Assembly (NCBI GenBank): GCA_012800055.1
Contig: JAAZKA010000058.1
Span: 1 to 33,142 of the forward strand
Origin: Clostridiales bacterium
Lineage (GTDB): Bacteria; Bacillota; Clostridia; Oscillospirales; QAMX01
Direction: 5' to 3'
Length of the DNA stretch: 33,142 bases
Shown here: one piece after another, positions 16,966-28,137 of the stretch
Position numbering within the stretch: the stretch's first letter is position 1
Layout of the letters: each line of letters starts with the position of its first letter
Program-made: the position numbers and the translations under genes
The notes under the pieces: model-generated
Database searches by the model: none
What the model was told of the DNA's origin: nothing
Seen by the model: only the letters and a program-made list of their open reading frames with translations

Positions 16966-18126
16966 TCAGAAGTAAAACTCCGTCTCCGCGGGACGGATAT
17001 CCGTCAGCGCGCCGGTGTAGTGCCGCAGCGTGTGCGGCGTGTACGGATGCGCAAGACACGCATCTTCGTTGAGTTCCACACCAAGCCCCGGTTTCTCCGG
17101 GATGAGCAGTTCCCCGTTTTCACAGGTTAGCTGTTCGTTTGTAACCTCTTTGCGCCATACGACATCGCTGTACATGATCTCAAGGATGCGGAAGTTCGGT
17201 ACGCAGGCGGCAAGCTGTAAGGTTGCGGCGTTCGCGACAGGGCCGGATGGGTTGTGCGGCGCAAAGGGGATGTAGTATGTCTCCGCGACGGCCGCGATCT
17301 TCAGCAGCTCGAGGATGCCGCCCGCATGAGAGACATCGGGCTGGATGAAGTCGGCAGCGCGCATCTCGAACAGCTCACGGAAGTCCCTGAGCGTATAGAG
17401 CCGCTCGCCTGCCGCGATCGGTACCGGCGACTTCTCGCGTACGGCCCGCAGCGCTTCGAGGTTGTCCGGCGGCGTCGGTTCCTCGAACCAGTACGGACGG
17501 AACGGTTCCAGCTCCCGCGCAATGCGGATGCCCGTCGGGACGTCGAAGCGGCCGTGACCTTCGATCAGCAGGTCGACGTCCGGCCCCACGGCGTCGCGCA
17601 CCGCCTGAATGCAGTTCAGCGCGCGGGTCAGATCGGCGTTTGAGAGCTCGAGATACGCCTTGCCGAACGGATCCCACTTCAGCGCGCTGACGCCCCGTCT
17701 TACCGCAGACTTCGCCTTCTCTCCGAACTCCTCCGGCGTCTTCGCACCTGCAAACCAGCCGTTGACATAGAGACGCACGCGGTCGCGTATTTTCCCGCCC
17801 AACATACGGTAGACCGGGACTCCGAGCGACTTTCCCAGGATGTCCCACAGTGCCATTTCGACCGCCGACAGCGCCGACATCAGCACCGCGCCGCCGCGCC
17901 AGTATGCGTCGCGGTAGATTGCGTGGACATGCCGCTCGATATCGCGCGGATCCTCACCGACCAGGTAGTCGCGGATGTGTTCGACCGCGCCGGTCAGCGC
18001 CTTTTCCTTATACTCGAGCGTCGCCTCGCCGACGCCGTCGATGCCGTCGTCCGTGTAGACCTTCACAAACATCCAGTTTGTACGGAAGCAGTCGACGGCA
18101 AACGTCTTTACTTCGGTAACCTTCAT
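16966..18126 (-). CDS. Mandelate racemase/muconate lactonizing enzyme family protein, D-galactonate dehydratase-like
   Basis: WMFVKVYTDDGIDGVGEATLEYK...WRGGAVLMSALSAVEMALWDILGKSLGVPVYRMLGGKIRD...DLLIEGHGRFD...FEEPTPPDN...PIAAGERLYT...FIQPDVSHAGGILE...FAPHNPSGPVANAATLQLA. Confidence 0.88.
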   Translation of the reverse strand: MKVTEVKTFAVDCFRTNWMFVKVYTDDGIDGVGEATLEYKEKALTGAVEHIRDYLVGEDPRDIERHVHAIYRDAYWRGGAVLMSALSAVEMALWDILGKSLGVPVYRMLGGKIRDRVRLYVNGWFAGAKTPEEFGEKAKSAVRRGVSALKWDPFGKAYLELSNADLTRALNCIQAVRDAVGPDVDLLIEGHGRFDVPTGIRIARELEPFRPYWFEEPTPPDNLEALRAVREKSPVPIAAGERLYTLRDFRELFEMRAADFIQPDVSHAGGILELLKIAAVAETYYIPFAPHNPSGPVANAATLQLAACVPNFRILEIMYSDVVWRKEVTNEQLTCENGELLIPEKPGLGVELNEDACLAHPYTPHTLRHYTGALTDIRPAETEFYF

Positions 18127-18129
18127 CGT

Positions 18130-18948
18130 CTACTCCTTCAGATCAAATACGCGCACGTAGTCGACCGCGAACGTGTCTCCGATCGCCGCGTATGCCTCTT
18201 CCGTCGGCGTATGGCTCTCATGCCGGTAGCCCTTGACCTCGGTTGAGATCAGGATGAACTCGGGACGATGCGAGACCGGCGCGGGGTTATGTCCGTCCTC
18301 GATGCCGTCGATGTAGTAGGTGTAGCCCTCCGGCGTCCAGAGCATCCCGAAGGTGTGGAACGCCGCGGGATCGAGGTCATTGCGCCCGACGCCTGCATGC
18401 GTACTCTGATGGTCGAGGCCATAGCCGCCAAAGTGGTTCGCGTGACAACTGCACGTGCCCGGTTGAAAGCTCTCCATGATGTCGTGCTCGATCCCGGCTT
18501 CCGCAGGGTCAAGGGAGCTGCCGATCACCGGCGACTGCATCCAGAACGCGCTCCACCATCCCGGCTTCTGCTGCAGCCGGCAGCGGCACTCGTAGTAACC
18601 GTAGCGATGGAGAAAGAGGCTGCGATGCAGCTTTCCGATGCCCCACTGCAGATGGTCGCGTCCGAAGGTCGTCGGCGTGACCGGTTCGTCCATAAAGTTG
18701 TAGCCGGTCTGGAGCTGCGCGCTGACCGGGCGGCCGTCCTCGGTCGTCAGCGTGAAGACCGCGCAGCTGTCCGCGAGATGGACGCCCCGGTCAACCCACG
18801 CCGGCCAGCGTTTTCCCATCATGTTCAGCCGATAATCCCACTTCGATCGGTCGAGCGTATCGCCGTCGAACTCGTCGCTCCACACGAGCGTGAAGTTCCC
18901 GTCGGGGAGGAAGCTGGAAACGTGGTTGGGTACCTTGTACTCTTTCAT
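18130..18948 (-). CDS. Glycoside hydrolase family 16-like protein
   Basis: LVWSDEFDGDTLDRSKWDYR, YGYYECRCRLQQKPGWWSAFWMQS, EHDIME (ExDxxE catalytic pattern), HTFGMLWTPEGYTYYIDG, VDYVRVFDLKE; no signal peptide visible. Confidence 0.85.
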   Translation of the reverse strand: MKEYKVPNHVSSFLPDGNFTLVWSDEFDGDTLDRSKWDYRLNMMGKRWPAWVDRGVHLADSCAVFTLTTEDGRPVSAQLQTGYNFMDEPVTPTTFGRDHLQWGIGKLHRSLFLHRYGYYECRCRLQQKPGWWSAFWMQSPVIGSSLDPAEAGIEHDIMESFQPGTCSCHANHFGGYGLDHQSTHAGVGRNDLDPAAFHTFGMLWTPEGYTYYIDGIEDGHNPAPVSHRPEFILISTEVKGYRHESHTPTEEAYAAIGDTFAVDYVRVFDLKE

Positions 18949-18969
18949 AACAGTCGTCCTTTCGATTTT

Positions 18970-19671
18970 TTACTCAAGCGGAATCTCCCGGTACATCTCC
19001 GGGATGACGCGGCCGGAGTGCCGAAAAGTCCGGGGATCGAGCGCACCTTCCGCAGCGCACGGGGAGTCAAACAGCCCGAAGTGCAGCGGGACCGCAACCC
19101 GTGCGCCGGTACGTTCGGCAAACCGTGCGGCATCCACGGCGTTCATGTTGTTCCCCTCACCGTTGATCGGCAGGAACACCGCGTCGATGTGTGCGGGCAG
19201 TTCGGCGAAGATGTCACGGCTGTAGAGCGTGTCGCCTGTGACATAGAGCGTCTGCTTGCCGTCGTCGACAATGACCCCGATGGCGTACGGGTCACTGTGG
19301 ACGGCGGTGACGGCGGTGAAGCGCACACCGTCCTGCGTCCACTCGGTACGCCGGTCGAACTGCACATAGCGGTGACTCCCGCCGGTTTTGCGCACCTCTC
19401 CCCAGACCGATGCCGGCGCCAGGACGGTCACACGCGCACGATCGGGCGCAAGGTAATGCGCGGCGGTCTCGGGGTCGTAGTGGTCGAGGTGGTTGTGTGT
19501 AAAAATGAGGACGTCCGGGCATACATTCAGGAAGCGTTCGTCGACGGGGACGCGGCGGCGGTTCGCCGGGTTGCGTTTTCCCACCGCGTCGGACAGATAC
19601 GGGTCGATGAGGATGCGGATGGCGGGCGTCTCGATATACAGCCCGGCCTGTCCGAGCCAGGTCACGTGCAT
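18970..19671 (-). CDS. MBL-fold metallo-hydrolase (UlaG-like)
   Basis: MHVTWLGQAGLYIETPAIRILIDPYLSD, FTHNHLDHYD (HxHxDH), LYVTGDTLYS, FLPINGEGNNMNAVDAARFAERTGARVAVPLHFG. Confidence 0.85.
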   Translation of the reverse strand: MHVTWLGQAGLYIETPAIRILIDPYLSDAVGKRNPANRRRVPVDERFLNVCPDVLIFTHNHLDHYDPETAAHYLAPDRARVTVLAPASVWGEVRKTGGSHRYVQFDRRTEWTQDGVRFTAVTAVHSDPYAIGVIVDDGKQTLYVTGDTLYSRDIFAELPAHIDAVFLPINGEGNNMNAVDAARFAERTGARVAVPLHFGLFDSPCAAEGALDPRTFRHSGRVIPEMYREIPLE

Positions 19672-19701
19672 CGGGCAGCACTCCCTTGATCATTTTATAC
19701 T

Positions 19702-19730
19702 TGTATTGTACGCCCGGTGCGTGTATAATG
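19702..19730 (+). promoter_or_regulatory. Putative promoter of the AraC regulator
   Basis: TTGTAT-N17-TATAAT. Confidence 0.5.
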
Positions 19731-19785
19731 AAAGTGCAGGTCTTACTCATTTTTTTAGATTTCTTAGCTTTTACCGGAGGATGCC

Positions 19786-20616
19786 ATGCTGGAGATTGCC
19801 AAACTCGGGATATTCGACAGCCGCGGGAAGTTTCATAACCTCTCGCGGACACCGCCGCGTGTGACGGAACTCATCGAACTGGAATACTACCTCTCCGGCG
19901 ACGGCGCGAGTTTCGTGGACGGCGTTTCATACCCGCACGCGCCGGACAATCTGCTGTATGTACGGCCCGGTCAGACACGCTGGAGTACGTCTTCCGCCGA
20001 CGGGAACGACGTACACTTCACCTGTTTTTACATCCATCTCGCACCGGACGAGACGCTGCTTGACCTGACACGCGACATCCCCGCCGTGATGCCATCGGCG
20101 CATCGCGCGGAAATCCGTGAGCTGTTCGGGGAGCTGCTCCGTCTGTCCGCCGTCCGGGGATCGGAGCTGCTGCTGCACAGCCGCATCTACGAGCTTCTCA
20201 GCATCGTCCAGACCGACGCGCGCGCGTATCGGATGAACCTCGCGGGGTACAGCGCGCGCGTGCCGTACGACCCCGCGCCCGTTGAGGCTGCCATCCGCTT
20301 CATCGAGGACAACCTCGCGCAGCCCATCACACTCGCGGACATCGCAGCGGCGGCAAACCTCTCTCCGGTCTATTTTCATAAGCGCTTCCGGCTGCGTACC
20401 GGACGTACTCCGCGTGAGTTTCTGCTCGAGCGCCGCATTGCCCGTGCGCGGCAGCTCCTGCTGACCACCGACCTCCCCGTTTCCCTAATCGCCGAACGCT
20501 GCGGATTCTCATCCCAGTCCTACTTCAATGACCGCTTCAAGAAAGTCTGCTCGCTCACACCCTCGGGTTACCGCAGCCTCCGCTATGTCCCGCCGTACGG
20601 CAGCTCCGGCGGATAG
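19786..20616 (+). CDS. AraC-family transcriptional regulator
   Basis: C-terminal AraC HTH pair: IRFIEDNLAQPITLADIAAAANLSPVYFHKRFRLRTGRTPREFLLERRIARARQLLLTTDLPVSLIAERCGFSSQSYFNDRFKKVCSLTPSGYR. Confidence 0.92.
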   Translation: MLEIAKLGIFDSRGKFHNLSRTPPRVTELIELEYYLSGDGASFVDGVSYPHAPDNLLYVRPGQTRWSTSSADGNDVHFTCFYIHLAPDETLLDLTRDIPAVMPSAHRAEIRELFGELLRLSAVRGSELLLHSRIYELLSIVQTDARAYRMNLAGYSARVPYDPAPVEAAIRFIEDNLAQPITLADIAAAANLSPVYFHKRFRLRTGRTPREFLLERRIARARQLLLTTDLPVSLIAERCGFSSQSYFNDRFKKVCSLTPSGYRSLRYVPPYGSSGG

Positions 20617-20869
20617 ACCCTCAGCTTTGTATTTTCCGAGGCAGGATGCTATGAGGTCTTCGATATGTGCAAAGCACTGAGACTACAAAGTGCGGCGAGG
20701 TGAAACAAGACGCGTACGCACTTACGCCGGTCACCGCCGGCGGCAGTTATTTGTCGATTTTGCGCATGATAACCCAAGTAATCCGCTATATTTACAGCAC
20801 AGCGGTCCGAATTCGACAATATGCCCATATTTGAGGGCGTTACAGACGTAAAGTTCATAAAAAATTCAT

Positions 20870-20898
20870 TTGACAAAACCGCGCACTCGTGGTAATCT
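20870..20898 (+). promoter_or_regulatory. Sigma-A-type promoter of the hrcA operon
   Basis: TTGACA-N17-TAATCT immediately upstream of CIRCE. Confidence 0.7.
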
Positions 20899-20902
20899 AT
20901 AG

Positions 20903-20929
20903 TTAGCACTCTAAGGCATCGAGTGCTAA
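20903..20929 (+). promoter_or_regulatory. CIRCE element (HrcA operator)
   Basis: TTAGCACTC-N9-GAGTGCTAA, exact match to the consensus, directly upstream of hrcA. Confidence 0.98.
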
Positions 20930-20956
20930 AGAAGGATTCGGAAAGGGGGATGCGGG

Positions 20957-21997
20957 ATGAAACTCAGCGACCGTAAGAAGCAGATACTCAAAGCCGTCGT
21001 GGACGACTACATCCAGACCGCGGAACCGGTCGGGTCAAGAACGGTCGTCGTGCGTATGGAGACGCCGGTATCGTCGGCAACCGTGCGCAACGAGATGGCA
21101 GAGCTTGAAAACCTTGGGTACCTCGAGCAGCCCCATACCTCCGCCGGACGCGTTCCGTCGAATCTCGGCTACCGGATGTATGTCGACGAGCTGATGGAAC
21201 GCTACCATCTGACGGGCGCAGACCTCGCGGAGGTGCAGAAAGCCCTGAAGTTCCGGATGCGCGAGCTGGATCGCCTGATCTTTGAGGCCGGGAAGATGGT
21301 CTCCGAGCTGACGCACCACGCCGCCATTGCCCTCACACCCGTCGCTGATACCGAAAGCATCCGGCGATTTGAGGTCATCCCGGTGGACAAAACGACCGTC
21401 GTGCTCATACTCGTCACAACGACCGATCAGATACGCAACCGCATCTGCCGGCTGAACGTGCCGCTGTCGGGGCTGGAAATCAGCGCCGCCAACCGTGCGC
21501 TCAACGCCTACTTCACCAACATTCCTCTCCATGATATGAACGGCGACCGCATCGCCCGTGCTGAAAGCGAGACCGGCGCCGAGATTACGGAGCTCCTCGT
21601 TGCGGCCATCGACTTTGCCGCCGACGTGCTCAGAAGAATCCTCAACCGGGAGGTCTACCTCTCCGGTGCGACACAGCTTTTACAGTATCCCGAGTACCGC
21701 GACGTCGACCGGGCGCGCGCGCTGCTCGACTGCCTTTCCGACCGCGAGACAGTCGTGAGGCTTCCGGAGCCCGAGCCGGGTGAGACCATCCGTGTCTCCA
21801 TCGGCGAGGAAACCGGGGTTCAGGCGCTCGATGACGTTTCCGTCGTCGTGACGTCCTATGAAGCCGGACACGGCGCGCGAGGGCTTCTCGGCGTCGTAGG
21901 TCCCACAAGAATGGATTACGCACGTGTCTGCGCGAGACTTCAGAAATTCTCCGAAGGCCTGTCGCAGATACTCAATGAACAGCAAAGGAATGGATAA
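20957..21997 (+). CDS. hrcA: Heat-inducible transcriptional repressor HrcA
   Basis: MKLSDRKKQILKAVVDDYIQTAEPVGSRTV...SSATVRNEMAELENLGYLEQPHTSAGRVPSNLGYRMYVDELM; CIRCE upstream, grpE-dnaK-dnaJ downstream. Confidence 0.97.
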   Translation: MKLSDRKKQILKAVVDDYIQTAEPVGSRTVVVRMETPVSSATVRNEMAELENLGYLEQPHTSAGRVPSNLGYRMYVDELMERYHLTGADLAEVQKALKFRMRELDRLIFEAGKMVSELTHHAAIALTPVADTESIRRFEVIPVDKTTVVLILVTTTDQIRNRICRLNVPLSGLEISAANRALNAYFTNIPLHDMNGDRIARAESETGAEITELLVAAIDFAADVLRRILNREVYLSGATQLLQYPEYRDVDRARALLDCLSDRETVVRLPEPEPGETIRVSIGEETGVQALDDVSVVVTSYEAGHGARGLLGVVGPTRMDYARVCARLQKFSEGLSQILNEQQRNG

Positions 21998-22004
21998 ACC
22001 AAAT

Positions 22005-22568
22005 ATGGCTAAAGATTATAAGGCTCCCGAAGAGACGTTGGAAACCCCGCAGCCTGCGGAAACACCTGAAATCGAAAAGACAGAACCCACGCCGATGCAG
22101 GAACCTGTAAAGGAAGCCGCGCCAGAACCGTCACCCGAGGAAATACTCACCGCCGAGCTTGAAAAAACTCAGGACCAGTACAAGCGGATGCTCGCCGAGT
22201 ATGACAACTTTCGGCGCCGCAGCCAAAAGGAACGCGAGGGCATCTACGCGGATGCCGCCCTCACCGTCGTCGGCGCGATGCTGCCGGTGCTCGACAACCT
22301 CGAGCGCGCGCTCGCCGTCGAAAGCACCGATGAAGCCTTCAAGAAAGGCGTCGAACTGACCGCGAAACAGTTTTATGAGTGCCTCGGAAAGCTCAATGTC
22401 GAGGAAATCCCCGCGAAGGGCGAGCAGTTCGACCCCGCACTCCACAACGCCGTGATGCACATAGAAGACGACAAGTGCGACGACAACACCGTCGTCGAGG
22501 TCTTCCAGAAGGGTTTCCGCATGGGAGATCGCGTCGTGCGTCACGCGATGGTCAAAGTCGCAAACTAA
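22005..22568 (+). CDS. grpE: Nucleotide exchange factor GrpE
   Basis: QDQYKRMLAEYDNFRRRSQKEREGIYADAALTVVGAMLPVLDNLERAL...NVEEIPAKGEQFDPALHNAVMHIEDD...VVEVFQKGFRMGDRVVRHAMVKVAN. Start could also be 21975 or 21990. Confidence 0.95.
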   Translation: MAKDYKAPEETLETPQPAETPEIEKTEPTPMQEPVKEAAPEPSPEEILTAELEKTQDQYKRMLAEYDNFRRRSQKEREGIYADAALTVVGAMLPVLDNLERALAVESTDEAFKKGVELTAKQFYECLGKLNVEEIPAKGEQFDPALHNAVMHIEDDKCDDNTVVEVFQKGFRMGDRVVRHAMVKVAN

Positions 22569-22593
22569 CCTTCCCCGTATATGGGAAGTTTGA

Positions 22594-24510
<1,917 letters not shown>

Positions 24511-24553
24511 ACCAATGCGAGCGAATCCCCATATGATAACCCGGCACATTCAT

Positions 24554-24589
24554 CCAAATGCCATGGAAGTTCGCTTTCATGGCATTTGG
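24554..24589 (+). other. Intercistronic hairpin between dnaK and dnaJ
   Basis: CCAAATGCCATG-GAAGTTCGCTTT-CATGGCATTTGG, 12-bp perfect stem without a T run. Confidence 0.75.
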
Positions 24590-24620
24590 GGTCTGTGTGG
24601 AGCGGAGGATATAAAGCATT

Positions 24621-25781
24621 ATGGCAGATAAACGCGATTATTATGAAGTGTTGGGCGTGTCAAAGGGCGCGTCCGACGATGAAATCAAGAAAGCATACCG
24701 CAAGCTCGCCAAGCAGTACCATCCTGACCTGAACCCCGGCGACAAGGACGCCGAGACGAAGTTCAAGGAGGTCAGCGAGGCATATGAGATACTGTCCGAC
24801 GCCGACAAAAAGCAAAAATACGACCGCTTCGGACACGCAGGCGTCGATCCGAATTACAGCGCGGGCGGCACGTACAGCGGAGACTTCGGCGGATTCGATA
24901 TGTCCGGCTTCGGCGGCGGCATCGACCTCGGGGATATCTTCGACAGCTTCTTCGGCGGCGGAGGATCGTCCTCCGGACGCCGCAACGCGCCGCAAAAGGG
25001 TGACAGCCTGAAGATCAGCATCGCGCTGTCGTTCGAGGAGGCCGCCTTCGGCTGCACCAAGACTGTCGAGATCGATCGCATCGAGAAGTGCGCGGACTGC
25101 GGCGGCACCGGCGCGGAAAAGGGCAGTGCCGCTGAGACCTGCCCGATGTGCCACGGCACCGGCACGGTCAAGTCCACGCAGCGTACCCCGCTGGGGATGT
25201 TCTCATCCAGTTCTCCCTGTCAGACATGCCGCGGAACCGGTAAGATCATCAAGAACCCGTGCAAGACCTGTCGTGGGCTCGGACTGGCACGCCACCGCCG
25301 CCGCATCGAGATCAAAATCCCCGAGGGCATCGACGACAACCAGCCGCTGCAGATGCGCGGCCAGGGCAACGCCGGCTCCAACGGAGGCCCCGCCGGTGAT
25401 TTGTACGTCGTCGTGAGCATCCGCCCCCATCCGCTGTTTACCCGCCAGGGTGCGGACGTGCTGTGCGAGGTGCCGATTTCCTACAGGGACGCGGTGCTCG
25501 GCGCGGAGATCGAGGTGCTTACCATCGACGGCCGCGTCAAGTATTCGATCCCTGAGGGTACCCAGACCGGCACTGTCTTCCGGCTGCGCGGTAAGGGCAT
25601 CAAGCGTCCCGACGGCCGCGGACGCGGTGACCATTTCGTAACGGTCAACATTGAGACGCCCAAGAACCTTTCACGGAAACAGAAGGAGCTGCTCAAATCT
25701 TTTGACCAGTCGCTTTTGCCGGAAAACCATACCGATGAGACCAAGAGCTTCCTGCAGAAGATACGCGATCTGATCAAATGA
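24621..25781 (+). CDS. dnaJ: Molecular chaperone DnaJ
   Basis: J domain [37 protein letters not shown] region, four CxxCxGxG motifs ([32 protein letters not shown]). Confidence 0.97.
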   Translation: MADKRDYYEVLGVSKGASDDEIKKAYRKLAKQYHPDLNPGDKDAETKFKEVSEAYEILSDADKKQKYDRFGHAGVDPNYSAGGTYSGDFGGFDMSGFGGGIDLGDIFDSFFGGGGSSSGRRNAPQKGDSLKISIALSFEEAAFGCTKTVEIDRIEKCADCGGTGAEKGSAAETCPMCHGTGTVKSTQRTPLGMFSSSSPCQTCRGTGKIIKNPCKTCRGLGLARHRRRIEIKIPEGIDDNQPLQMRGQGNAGSNGGPAGDLYVVVSIRPHPLFTRQGADVLCEVPISYRDAVLGAEIEVLTIDGRVKYSIPEGTQTGTVFRLRGKGIKRPDGRGRGDHFVTVNIETPKNLSRKQKELLKSFDQSLLPENHTDETKSFLQKIRDLIK

Positions 25782-25817
25782 CTGCGGGCACTTATATGAT
25801 AAGGGAGGTCATCGCGA

Positions 25818-27206
25818 GTGGAAGCGGTTTCGGAAGAACTGATGGTACGGGGATATCTCACCCCGAACGACCTCTGCACGGCGGGAGAGGATGACAGCGC
25901 GTCGATCCAGAACGCTGTCGACCTCGCCGCCGGCTGCGGACTGAATAAGGTCGTTATCCCTCGTTACAACGCCAGAACCGGGGCAATGCGCTGGGTGTTT
26001 GACCGGCCCGTCCTGCTGCCGTCCGATATGGCAATCGTACTGGACAACTGTTTCCTCACCCTCGCGGACGGTGTCTACGCGAACTTTTTCCGTACCGCGA
26101 ACATCTACACCGAGCAGGGGCTGGATATACGCCGGGAGTATGAGAACATCTCGATCACCGGCATCGGTACGGCTGTGCTCGACGGCGGTCAGCCCAACGA
26201 CTTAAGCGAGCTGACACAGTACAGGGACGGCCGTCCGGCGGTCAGGTACAATACGCCGATCCTGTTCTTCAATGTGCGCTACTTCACGGTCGAGAACCTC
26301 ACGATCCGCGACCAGCGCTACTGGGGTCTGTGCTTCCAGTACTGTAAATGCGGCCGCATTGCGAACATCCGCATGGACGTCTGCGGTGACCGGCGCAACC
26401 AGGACGGCATCAACCTGCGCAACGGCTGCAGCAACATCATCATCGAAAACATCTATGGTCAGACCGGCGACGATATGATCGCACTCTCCGCGATCGACAC
26501 CCCCCGGGAAGACCGCTACAACGTCACGATCCCGGAGTGGGACAACGATATTCACCACGTTGTGATCCGCAACATCAGCGGATGGGCGCTTGACCATCCG
26601 CTCGTCGCGCTGCGCAACCACAACGGCGCGAAGCTCTATAACGTCATCATCGAGAACATCCAGGATACCGCGCTTGTCCGTGAGTGCCCGAAGGGAAGTC
26701 TCCCCAAGTACGCCATCATTCGCATCGGGAACAACTTTTATTATAAAACCCGCCCCAGCGTCATGGGCGAAACATCCGATATCTATATCAGCAACGTCAT
26801 CGCCCGTACCAGTGACCGTGCCGTGACGATCTCGGCAACGCTTAAAAACAGCCGTTTCACGAACATTCGCTGCTATGAGCGCTGCGGCGCGGCGGTTTCG
26901 ATCAACCCCGTATGGGCGGGAGACCCCGGCGCACAGATCGAAAATCTGACCGTCGACGGCGTAACGCTCGCCCCGACGGAGACTAACATCGAAAGCTCCG
27001 TCGTTGATTTTAATACGCAGCGTCCGGGCGACTATGTGCGCGGAATGTACGTCCGCGACGTCCATATCGACGGTGCCGACCACCTCGCGAACCTCTCCGG
27101 AGACACGGAACTCACATTCGAGAATGTCCGCGCCGAACATCTTCGCGCCGAAGCCGTAAAGATACGTGCAGGCGATGAGGATCGCATAAAACTCACGATG
27201 AAGTGA
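25818..27206 (+). CDS. GH28/pectate-lyase-superfamily-like right-handed beta-helix protein
   Basis: DDSASIQNAVDLAAGCGLNKVVIPR, repeated beta-helix rungs (YFTVENLTIRDQRYWGLCFQYCKCGRIANIRMDV...NQDGINLRNGCSNIIIENIYGQTGDDMIALSA). GTG start at 25818 with GGGAGG upstream. Confidence 0.78.
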   Translation: MEAVSEELMVRGYLTPNDLCTAGEDDSASIQNAVDLAAGCGLNKVVIPRYNARTGAMRWVFDRPVLLPSDMAIVLDNCFLTLADGVYANFFRTANIYTEQGLDIRREYENISITGIGTAVLDGGQPNDLSELTQYRDGRPAVRYNTPILFFNVRYFTVENLTIRDQRYWGLCFQYCKCGRIANIRMDVCGDRRNQDGINLRNGCSNIIIENIYGQTGDDMIALSAIDTPREDRYNVTIPEWDNDIHHVVIRNISGWALDHPLVALRNHNGAKLYNVIIENIQDTALVRECPKGSLPKYAIIRIGNNFYYKTRPSVMGETSDIYISNVIARTSDRAVTISATLKNSRFTNIRCYERCGAAVSINPVWAGDPGAQIENLTVDGVTLAPTETNIESSVVDFNTQRPGDYVRGMYVRDVHIDGADHLANLSGDTELTFENVRAEHLRAEAVKIRAGDEDRIKLTMK

Positions 27207-27209
27207 TGA

Positions 27210-27245
27210 CAACCCCTCCGTTTTAATAACGGAGGGGTTGTTTTA
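27210..27245 (+). terminator. Intrinsic terminator
   Basis: CAACCCCTCCGTT-TTAAT-AACGGAGGGGTTG-TTTT. Confidence 0.93.
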
Positions 27246-27378
27246 TCCATAGACGATCTTGCGTACGGTTTCCACAGACATCGCGGCGATCATAGACAGC
27301 TTTTCCGGAGATCGTTGGACGACAGCAGGGTGTTACTAAGGAGTCTTTTGTTAACTGGTATTTGGACGCGGGGTGCGG

Positions 27379-28137
27379 TTACGCAAAGCTTACCGGATTT
27401 TCCGTCCGCGCCAGCTTCACATTCGCATACACCTCCCTGAGATACGCCGTCAGCACCGGCATCACCACATTTTCCGATGCGTAGTGCGTCGCATCCACCA
27501 GCGTAATCCCCAAATGCAGCGCCTCACAAAACTGCGCATGCTTCACCTCACCCACGACCAACGCATCACACCCGGCAGCCTTCGCCGCGCTTACATATCC
27601 GCCGCACGACCCGCCGCCAACCGCAACCTTCCGAATCGTCTTCCCCGTCTTCGCATACCGCACACACTCCACCTGCAGACATGCCTTCACATGCCCGAGA
27701 AAAGCCTCCTCTGCCATCGGCAATGACAACTCTCCCATCCGTCCAAGTCCCTCGCCGTCCGGTAAAAGCGCGACGTTCGTCAGACCTAAAGCCTCCGCCA
27801 TCGCCGTATTCACCCCGCCCTCCGCACGGTCCATGTTCGTGTGCATCGAGATGACCGACACCCCGGCCCTGTTCAAGGCGATCACCCGGTCGCCGTCATA
27901 CGTCCCCGCGAGCACCGCCGACAGCGGCCGGTATATAACCGGATGGTGCGTGACAATCAGGTTCGCGCCGCACTCCGCCGCCAGCCGGACAACGTCCGCC
28001 GTGCAGTCGAGCGCCGTCAGAATTCCCGTGACCTCCGCGCGCGCGTCTCCGACCAGCAGGCCCACGTTATCCGACGGAAATGCCGTCTCCAAAGGTGCGA
28101 ACACGGCGAGGTGGTTTACTATTTCTTGTACAGTCAT
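27379..28137 (-). CDS. Nif3-like dinuclear metal centre protein (YqfO family)
   Basis: MTVQEIVNHLAVFAPLETAFPSDNVGLLVGD...VTGILTALDCTADVVRLAAECGANLIVTHHPVIYRPL...VISMHTNMDRAEGGVNTAMAEALGL...DALVVGEVKHAQFCEALHLGITLVDATHYASE. Confidence 0.92.
   Translation of the reverse strand: MTVQEIVNHLAVFAPLETAFPSDNVGLLVGDARAEVTGILTALDCTADVVRLAAECGANLIVTHHPVIYRPLSAVLAGTYDGDRVIALNRAGVSVISMHTNMDRAEGGVNTAMAEALGLTNVALLPDGEGLGRMGELSLPMAEEAFLGHVKACLQVECVRYAKTGKTIRKVAVGGGSCGGYVSAAKAAGCDALVVGEVKHAQFCEALHLGITLVDATHYASENVVMPVLTAYLREVYANVKLARTENPVSFA

Noticed and set aside
18268-19689. 473-aa plus-strand ORF opposite the GH16 and MBL-fold genes
   Set aside because: Spans two well-supported minus-strand genes; composition typical of an antisense ORF.
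20617-20869. Longest unexplained gap (araC-hrcA), searched for an sRNA or small gene
   Set aside because: Only a 6-bp GC hairpin (CGCCGG/CCGGCG) and an unsupported 86-aa antisense ORF; nothing specific.
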